NCBI RefSeq assembly: GCF_022539665.2
Contig: NC_081338.1
Location: 1,550,001-1,614,000 of the forward strand
Source: Daphnia carinata
Taxonomy: Eukaryota; Arthropoda; Branchiopoda; Diplostraca; Daphniidae
DNA length: 64,000 nucleotides
Direction of reading: 5' to 3'
The position numbers and the translations under genes were made by a program. Of this stretch, positions 55,176 to 64,000 are shown in pieces; position 1 is the first letter of the stretch; each line of letters starts with the position of its first letter. Below the pieces are notes generated by a model that had not been told where the DNA came from, made no database searches, and saw only the letters and a list, made by a program, of their open reading frames with translations.

Positions 55176-58100
55176 ATAGTATGATACAGTGAGTTTCAAT
55201 ATCTACAATCAAACAGCATCAAATATACGTTTATTCAATGTGAATATAGTGTTATAGAATCAGTTTCATGATCTACATTCAAACAGTATCAAATATACGT
55301 GTATTCAATGTGAATATAGTGTTATAGAATCAGTTTCATGATCTACATTCAAACAGCATCAAATATACGTGTATTCAATGTGAATATAGTATGATACAGT
55401 GAGTTTCAATATCTACATTCCAACAGCATCAAATATACGTGTATTCAATATGAATATAGTATGATACAGTGAGTTTCAATATCTACATTCAAACAGCATC
55501 AAATATACGTTTATTCAATGTGAATATAGTGTTATAGAATCAGTTTCATGATCTACATTCAAACAGTATCAAATATACGTGTATTCAATGTGAATATTGT
55601 ATGATACAGTGAGTTTCAATATCTACATTGAAACAGCATCAAATATACGTGTATTCAATGTGAATATAGTGTTATAGAATCAGTTTCATGATCTACATTC
55701 AAACAGTATCAAATATACGTGTATTCAATGTGAATATAGTATGATACAGTGAGTTTCAATATCTACATTCAAACAGCATCAAAAATACGTGTATTCAATG
55801 TGAATATAGTGTTATAGAATCAGTTTCATGATCTAAATTCAAACAGTATCAAATATACGAGTATTCAATGTGAATATAGTATGATACAGTGAGTTTCAAT
55901 ATCTACATTCAAACAGCATCAAATATACGTTTATTCAATGTGAATATAGTGTTATAGAATCAGTTTCATGATCTACATTCAAACAGTATCAAATATACGT
56001 GTATTCAATGTGAATATAGTATGATACAGTGAGTTTCAATATCTACATTCAAACAGCATCAAATATACGTGTATTCAATGTGAATATAGTATGATACAGT
56101 GAGTTTCAATATCTACATTCAAACAGCATCAAATATACGTGTATTCAATGTGAAAATAGTGTTATAGAATCAGTTTCATGATCTACATTCAAACAGTATC
56201 AATTATACGTGTATTCAATGTGAATATAGTGTTATAGTATCAGTTTCATGATCTACATTCAAACAGTATTAAATATACGTGTATTCAATGTGAATATAGT
56301 ATGATACAGTGAGTTTCAATATCTACATTCAAACAGCATCAAATATACGTGTATTCAATGTGAATATAGTATGATACAGTGAGTTTCAATATCTACATTC
56401 AAACAGCATCAAATATACGTGTATTCAATGTGAATATAGTGTTATAGAATCAGTTTCATGATCTACATTCAAACAGTATCAAATATACGTGTATTCAATG
56501 TGAATATAGTATGATACAGTGAGTTTCAATATCTACATTCAAACAGCATCAAAAATACGTGTATTCAATGTGAATATAGTGTTATAGAATCAGTTTCATG
56601 ATCTAAATTCAAACAGTATCAAATATACGAGTATTCAATGTGAATATAGTATGATACAGTGAGTTTCAATATCTACATTCAAACAGCATCAAATATACGT
56701 TTATTCAATGTGAATATAGTGTTATAGAATCAGTTTCATGATCTACATTCAAACAGTATCAAATATACGTGTATTCAATGTGAATATAGTATGATACAGT
56801 GAGTTTCAATATCTACATTCAAACAGCATCAAATATACGTGTATTCAATGTGAATATAGTATGATACAGTGAGTTTCAATATCTACATTCAAACAGCATC
56901 AAATATACGTGTATTCAATGTGAAAATAGTGTTATAGAATCAGTTTCATGATCTACATTCAAACAGTATCAATTATACGTGTATTCAATGTGAATATAGT
57001 GTTATAGTATCAGTTTCATGATCTACATTCAAACAGTATTAAATATACGTGTATTCAATGTGAATATAGTATGATACAGTGGGTTTCAATATCTACATTC
57101 AAACAGCATCAAATATACGTGTATTCAATGTGAATATAGTATGATACAGTGAGTTTCAATATCTACATTGAAACAGCATCAAATATACGTGTATTCAATG
57201 TGAATATAGTGTTATAGAATCAGTTTCATGATCTACATTCAAACAGTATCAAATATACGTGTATTCAATGTGAATATAGTATGATACAGTGAGTTTCAAT
57301 ATCTATATTCAAACAGCATCAAATATACGTGTATTCAATATGAATATAGTATGATACAGTGAGTTTCAATATCTACATTCAAACAGCATCAAATATACGT
57401 TTATTCAATGTGAATATAGTGTTATAGAATCAGTTTCATGATCTACATTCAAACAGTATCAAATATACGTGTATTCAATGTGAATATAGTATGATACAGT
57501 GAGTTACAATATCTACATTGAAATAGCATCAAATATACGTGTATTCAATGAAAATATAGTGTTATAGAATCAGTTTCATGATCTACATTCAAACAGTATC
57601 AAATATACGTGTATTCAATGTGAATATAGTATGATACAGTGAGTTTCAATATCTACATTCAAACAGCATCAAAAATACGTGTATTCAATGTGAATATAGT
57701 GTTATAGAATCAGTTTCATGATCTACATTCAAACAGTATCAAATATACGAGTATTCAATGTGAATATAGTATGATACAGTGAGTTTCAATATCTACATTC
57801 AAACAGCATCAAATATACGTTTATTCAATGTGAATATAGTGTTATAGAATCAGTTTCATGATCTACATTCAAACAGTATCAAATATACGTGTATTCAATG
57901 TGAATATAGTATGATACAGTGAGTTTCAATATCTACATTCAAACAGCATCAAATATACGTTTATTCAATGTGAATATAGTATTATAGAATCAGTTTCATG
58001 ATCTACATTCAAACAGCATCAAATATACGTGTATTCAATGTGAATACAGTATGATACAGTGAGTTTCAATATCTACATTCAAACAGCATCAAATATACGT

Positions 58101-60125
58101 GTATTCAATGTGAATATAGTGTTATAGAATCAGTTTCATGATCTACATTCAAACAGTATCAAATATACGAGTATTCAATGTGAATATAGTATGACACAGT
58201 GAGTTTCAATATCTACATTCAAACAGCATCAAATATACGTGTATTCAATGTGAATATAGTGTTATAGAATCAGTTTCATGATCTACATTCAAACAGTATC
58301 AAATATACGAGTATTCAATGTGAATATAGTATGATACAGTGAGTTTCAATATCTACATTCAAACAGCATCAAATATACGTGTATTCAATGTGAATATAGT
58401 GTTATAGAATCAGTTTCATGATCTACATTCAAACAGTATCAAATATACGTGTATTCAATGTGAATATAGTATGACACAGTGAGTTTCAATATCTACATTC
58501 AAACAGCATCAAATATACGTGTATTCAATGTGAATATAGTGTTATAGAATCAGTTTCATGATCTACATTCAAACAGTATCAAATATACGAGTATTCAATG
58601 TGAATATAGTATGATACAGTGAGTTTCAATATCTACATTCAAACAGCATCAAATATACGTTTATTCAATGTGAATATAGTGTTATAGAATCAGTTTCATG
58701 ATCTACATTCAAGCAGTATCAAATATACGTGTATTCACTGTGAATATAGTGTTATAGAATCATTTTCATGATCTACATTCAAACAGCATCAAATATACGT
58801 GTATTCAATGTGAATATAGTATGATACAGTGAGTTTCAATATCTACATTCAAACAGCATCAAATATACGTGTATTCAATATGAATATAGTATGATACAGT
58901 GAGTTTCAATATCTACATTCAAACAGCATCAAATATACGTTTATTCAATGTGAATATAGTGTTATAGAATCAGTTTCATGATCTACATTCAAACAGTATC
59001 AAATATACGTGTATTCAATGTGAATATAGTATGATACAGTGAGTTTCAATATCTACATTGAAACAGCATCAAATATACGTGTATTCAATGTGAATATAGT
59101 GTTATAGAATCAGTTTCATGATCTACATTCAAACAGTATCAAATATACGTGTATTCAATGTGAATATAGTATGATACAGTGAGTTTCAATATCTACATTC
59201 AAACAGCATCAAATATACGTGTATTCAATATGAATATAGTATGATACAGTGAGTATCAATATCTACATTCAAACAGCATCAAATATACGTTTATTCAATG
59301 TGAATATAGTGTTATAGAATCAGTTTCATGATCTACATTCAAACAGTATCAAATATACGTGTATTCAATGTGAATATAGTATGATACAGTGAGTTTCAAT
59401 ATCTACATTCAAACAGCATCAAAAATACGTGTATTCAATGTGAATATAGTGTTATAGAATCAGTTTCATGATCTACATTCAAACAGTATCAAATATACGT
59501 GTATTCAATGTGAATATAGTATGATACAGTGAGTTTCAATATCTACATTCAAACAGCATCAAATATACGTTTATTCAATGTGAATATAGTGTTATAGAAT
59601 CAGTTTCATGATCTACATTCAAACAGTATCAAATATACGTGTATTCAATGTGAATATAGTATGATACAGTGAGTTTCAATATCTACATTCAAACAGCATC
59701 AAATATACGTTTATTCAATGTGAATATAGTATTATAGAATCAGTTTCATGATCTACATTCAAACAGCATCAAATATACGTGTATTCAATGTGAATACAGT
59801 ATGATACAGTGAGTTTCAATATCTACATTCAAACAGCATCAAATATACGTGTATTCAATGTGAATATAGTGTTATAGAATCAGTTTCATGATCTACATTC
59901 AAACAGTATCAAATATACGTGTATTCAATGTGAATATAGTATGACACAGTGAGTTTCAATATCTACATTCAAACAGCATCAAATATACGTGTATTCAATG
60001 TGAATATAGTGTTATAGAATCAGTTTTATGATCTACATTCAAACAGTATCAAATATACGTATATTCAATGTGAATATAGTATGATACAGTGAGTTTCAAT
60101 ATCTACATTCAAACAGCATCAAATA
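55176..60125 (-). repeat. 70-bp satellite, right array, inverted
   Basis: About 70.7 monomers of the same satellite as at 46642-47804, on the other strand. A and B variants alternate in patterns that recur. Marker variants AAAAATACG, TGAAAATAG and AATTATACG recur 770 bp apart (11 monomers). TGAATACAGT and ATTATAGAAT recur 1750 bp apart (25 monomers). These are higher-order units. The array ends abruptly at about 60125. Confidence 0.97.
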
Positions 60126-60501
60126 CACCCCGTACGAAACGATAAGCTTGAATTTTGGGGAGCGCAAAGTGTTGGCTACCACAAGCTGCTCGGTCATTAG
60201 CTAACATAAATTTAGCTTGGCGAAGGCATACGTAAGCTACCAATTTTACAGCGAGTTTTCGTTTGGCTTGCGCAAGCCACAAAAACGTCCGCCTACTGGC
60301 TAGCTTACGAATGCTAAGCTATTGCATATTTATAACAGCTAGAAAATTTTAGATACTGTATATAAGAAAAATATTGGGCGGCATCACAACGTAGCATCAA
60401 GTACAAAAAGGCTAAAAATCTAAATGAATAGGAAATTTTGTTTACGCAATAAAGCGATTATTTGAGTTTATTCAGTGTACGGAACATCAATACAATCAAT
60501 A
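60126..60501. other. Satellite border, no gene
   Basis: GCTAGCTTACG/TAAGCTA-like short palindromes but no gene. It separates the satellite from the CACTA-like gene. Confidence 0.4.
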
Positions 60502-63410
60502 TTAGTCAGTTTCATGGTTATTTGGTAGCGCAGTTACAACAAATGTTTCAGTTAAATCATTATGCATTGCTACAAAGCATTTGGTTTTGATGTCGATTGT
60601 TGGATCAAAGGCAATTAAAGGTGCTGTCTTATTGCCAACAAGTCTTGCTGTTTGACCAAATATTTCGCTAAATACGGTACCAGCAATTGGATCAGGTAAG
60701 AAAAAACTTTTTGATTTGTGACCCAATTCTTTCCCCAATATAAAACAGTAAGATTAGAAAGGCGCAAATTTAAACAGAACGATGCTTTCTATAAAAAAAA
60801 AAGATCCATTTTTGTGTAGAAAGCAATAATTAATTCGGCTTTTTGAACGCGTGTAGCTTGTTGAAGTAAACAGAGATCTTGAGGAAACAATTTTAAAACG
60901 AAGATAAATGGTGAACGAATCAAATAAAGCGTCTTGAAAATGCATAAATTTTTCACAAGTGAATAAATTTCTAAGAGCAACTTCTTCTTCCATTTCAATT
61001 TCACGGCTAGTTGAGTGACCGAGAAGTTCAATTGAGTCACTATTAACGAACAGTCCTCGTGAATGACTTTGGGGTAAATGCAATAGATCGGTTAGCGCAG
61101 AAGAAACCGCTGGCGGTAGAATATTTTTAGACATTAAATCAACAGCTTCTGATCGCACAGCTAATTTCATTAGATAATTACTAGCCATCTGTTCCGCAAC
61201 GGACTGAGTACCATTACACAGGTTCAATAATTCCCCATTAAACCACTCGGGAATGAATGTGGAATGGGCCCATAAGCATCCCCAATCAAGTACGCATTGT
61301 GGTAGGTGAGTTAGAAAATGAATATTTATCCCAACCCATTCAATGCCGTATAGTCGTTGAGTATCGATGACAAATTGCTTAAAAAGAATTTCCATTTCTT
61401 GCACGTTTTGGACTAATACTTGTTCTTGCAAAAGAACAAACAGTCCGAAACTTAGACTCGCAAAGTGGCGGAAATATTCTTTAGGCAATAGGTCTTCAAG
61501 AATCACGTAATAATAAAGGGCAAAAGATCTATACATGGACGCTTTCCAAACGGATAAATCGTCGATTGACTCTATTACTCTAGTTGCTTCATATGGAGGC
61601 CTGATTTGCGAAAGACGACGATTAATTATTTTAATTTTCCTACCAAGGTACCAAATTTCTTTGCTATGTTTGGCTGAAGTCCATAGCTTAAGAAACATTT
61701 TTATAACCCCTTGACAAACACAATGCATATATTCTGGAATAAACGCCTTAATAAAATCCAGCCCACTTAACTTTGAAAGAGAAGTCGATCCGTTGATTCC
61801 GTGGATTGGCTTCCCAGTTGTTAACATCTTCTTTAAATCTTCAACATGTTGCTCCATGGTACGAATTTGGAAGGTAGGATTCGATACGGGCTAAGGGTAT
61901 ACACGAGTGGAACCTCTTCCTTTGTTGACCCTTATACCTAAAAATAATATATAAAAAAGATATTATACATATATTCATATAAAAATAGAAATTTTATCTG
62001 AGGTGGCCATCAGTTGAAAAAAAATTCAACTTGAATAAATTTTTAATTAAACTTCTTACCTGGATGTAAGCATATGTCGCAGCCATATTCTCCGTTATAT
62101 TGCGCCGTGTTCCGTAAAAGTGGTCTTGCGACGGTGTCGGTTGTAATGATCAAGACACGGACGGAAAACTTCGTATCGTTGACAATTATTCCATTTAGCT
62201 GGATCCGATTGAGCTCTTCCAACGCCCAGTCAAGAAAAGCGGCGGCCGGTGGTTTCTTATTTCCATACCACAGTGACATAAGTATGACGTAGTTTCTTTT
62301 TAGCTTGTAACGAGCTTCGTTTATGATCCCCATTAAGGGCCAAAAACCATATTTACTTGTCTGAAATCCTTCCGCTCCGTCTGTGTTGAGTTGCATTGTA
62401 ACGGTAAAGTCATCGATGATGCCTTGATTGCGGAGCTTGAGATAACATCCACCTGAATTCACGTCTCCTCGAATAGCCGGATCACTTTGACGGGAACCGC
62501 AAAGGCCGTGGTGTTGGAGAAAGTAGGCTATCTGCTGTTCAATAGGTAACCTTAATACGAAGCAATTATTGCTTGATTTGATGGAAAATTTGTGGCCACA
62601 CCGTTGGTTTTCTTCTGGCAATGCCGGTTTAAGTTTCTCGTTTATCGTTAAAATATGTGGACATTTTTTTTCACGACACACATACACTTTTTTTATGTTT
62701 CCCTTTAGGTGACGGTACTTGACGAGCAAATTGTGAGGGCTGCTATGCTCCTTTAAATTGGAATGACTTGCAATTCGTAAAATTTGCAAATGATGTCCAA
62801 GGGAAGTCTTTGTTAAGTTATTTCTCAAGTAATATGCAGTGCTTAACAAAGGCAAATATACTGATGGATCAGCTTCGTCAAAGATTTCTTGTTGCTGTTA
62901 ATTAAAAAACCATTAATACAAATTGAAAACTCCAGGTGATATAATTCTATCAAACACTGTATTTACTCGAACCCACCTCATCATACTCATTACAATCATT
63001 TAGGAAATCATCGTTATAATCACTATCAAGTAAATTATTAATTTCCTCTTGCGGAGAAGTTTCTTTGTGGCTCGATGGAGCTTCAGGTGTACTGCTGCTG
63101 TGAGCATTCACATGATTTGCTGTTACTGTTAGGGACTCTACTTCTTCGTGAGGATGGTTTAGCAATTCCATTGTTTGAATCTGGACAGTTTTTTAAAAAA
63201 GGAAAGTTGGAAAGGTTATTAATCAATTTGTGTGAAGGGAATTGTTTAGTGGATTATTGATACCTGAAAACTAGTTGAATTTTGATGAGACAAATAGTCA
63301 GTCGAAGAATTAGAATCTGAGATTTGGTTGATTAATTCTTCCATTTCGCGATTTGCCTCCTGAAAATTTCTTTTTCTTTTCTTGTACCTAGAATTTTCCT
63401 TACCTTCCAT
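60502..63410 (-). pseudogene. CACTA-like (En/Spm, Tnp_2 type) transposase gene
   Basis: Four exons on the minus strand: 63410-63264 (ATG, MEGKENSRYKKRKRNF), 63180-62977 (acidic), 62894-62060 and 61937-60502, with GT-AG introns of 83, 82 and 122 bp. Exon three has a Cys/His-rich part (CREKKCPHIL, CGHKFS) and two blocks typical of animal CACTA transposases: MQLNTDGAEGFQTSKYGFWP and ITTDTVARPLLRN followed by YGCDICLHPG, carrying catalytic aspartates. Exon four has FIPEYMHCVCQGVIKMFLKL, MYRSFALYYYV and YTRSKSRINYCFLHKNGSFF. Two in-frame stops break exon four: TAG near 61889-61891 and TAA at 60754-60756. Apart from these the frame is kept to the end (TALPNNHETD). The assignment is by motif pattern. 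Confidence 0.72.
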
Positions 63411-63688
63411 TTGAACAAAAAATAAATCACAATGAGTAAAGTAGATGTTTTTCTTGATGAAAACCAAAATTCAAACAAAAGAAATAAAACTGTCAAAAAT
63501 CTGAATTTAGAAGTTGCCAAGTCGAACCAAGGTTATACGTCAAACGCCATATAATAATCTATTGACAGACGAATTGGCAACAGGTACAGTTTCGTTCAAT
63601 TCAAGACAAAGCGAATAGAATTTGGCGGCGTGGGGCATACAGACGCTCATTGTGTCCTGTGACCTGAGGTGTGCACACATGGAAAAGA
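63411..63688. promoter_or_regulatory. Shared divergent upstream region
   Basis: A 278-bp space between the first ATG of the CACTA-like gene (minus) and the ATG at 63689 (plus). It contains AATTTGGCGGCGTGGGGC near 63617-63634, an E2F-like TTTGGCGG in GC-rich context. Promoter function is inferred from layout only. Confidence 0.35.
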
Positions 63689-64000
63689 ATGGCTAAAATT
63701 CTTGTGTTATTTGAGTTTAGTGTTGGATATCCAGTTTTCTATTCAGGTACATTTCAAAGCATTTTGTTTGATTTATTCAATGTAAAAAGTAGCCTAACAC
63801 TTTCTTTGTTGTGCTAGAGCATAAACATGAATTGCAGGATAAAAGGGATCAACTGCTAGAGCTGCCTGAAAGGTTGGCAGACAAACAGCAACGAGCAAGC
63901 CATGTAACTACTTTAACACATGTTCAGCCTTCACATGTACGTGAATTATTCCACCATCCTTGTTCATCATCAGTGGATCAAGGTGAAGTAGCTGAAACAC
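63689..64000 (+). CDS. 5' end of a gene running off the window, unknown
   Basis: Exon one from ATG 63689 to 63746 reads MAKILVLFEFSVGYPVFYS. A 71-bp GT-AG intron (63747-63817) follows. Exon two, in frame, reads EHKHELQDKRDQLLELPERL, then QQRASHVTTLTHVQPSHVRE to the window edge without a stop. Splice borders and an open joined frame support a real gene. The composition is polar with a helix-like start of exon two. No family is recognised, and the 3' part lies outside the window. Confidence 0.5.

Noticed and set aside
55176..60125. CRISPR-like array
   Set aside because: Units are contiguous 70-bp tandem monomers without unique spacers, and the genome is eukaryotic.

Overview
This window looks like an animal genome, most likely an arthropod and plausibly a branchiopod crustacean such as Daphnia. 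That placement is inference. It rests on AT-rich sequence, GT-AG introns of about 45-85 bp, env-bearing Ty3/Gypsy elements with an F-like envelope, and an animal-type CACTA-like transposase. No rRNA, tRNA, CRISPR or prokaryotic feature was found. Almost the whole window is transposable elements, their remnants, and one large satellite. Only a few short genes look host-like.

Layout: 0.3-9.1 kb is a decayed, env-bearing Ty3/Gypsy element on the minus strand with LTRs and a 4-bp target duplication. A 31-bp minisatellite follows at 9.4-10.0 kb. Next is a decayed P-element-like transposase (10.2-11.1 kb, possible N-terminal pieces to 14.8 kb), interrupted by a long-inverted-repeat MITE (13177-14099, 8-bp duplication). 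From 15.2 to 22.2 kb lies a nest of inverted-repeat elements holding small repeated exons and three non-autonomous hAT-like insertions, each with an exact 8-bp duplication. A broken hAT transposase gene follows (22.35-24.5 kb). Between 25 and 32 kb there are a GC-rich island, an orphan envelope tail, two solo LTRs of one family, a Tc1/mariner-like MITE and degenerate coding remnants.

From 32361 to 39054 is a young Ty3/Gypsy element (LTRs about 99.4% identical, TSD CTACT). It has a textbook A-AAA-AAC frameshift site and only two nonsense codons. 39.1-44.2 kb is mostly empty. A small three-exon BED zinc-finger gene (44911-45724, plus strand) lies head to head with a two-exon minus-strand gene. 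The end of an ankyrin-repeat gene is cut by a 100-N gap.

From 46642 to 60125 is a 70-bp-monomer satellite holding a third Ty3/Gypsy element (47805-55175). The satellite lies in opposite orientations on the two sides of this element and stops at the same monomer base on both. This is the most striking structural signal here. It implies either a hybrid of two insertions at a preferred satellite site or an assembly join through the element. The window ends with a CACTA-like transposase gene (minus, 60.5-63.4 kb) that shares an upstream region with the first exons of a plus-strand gene running off the edge.
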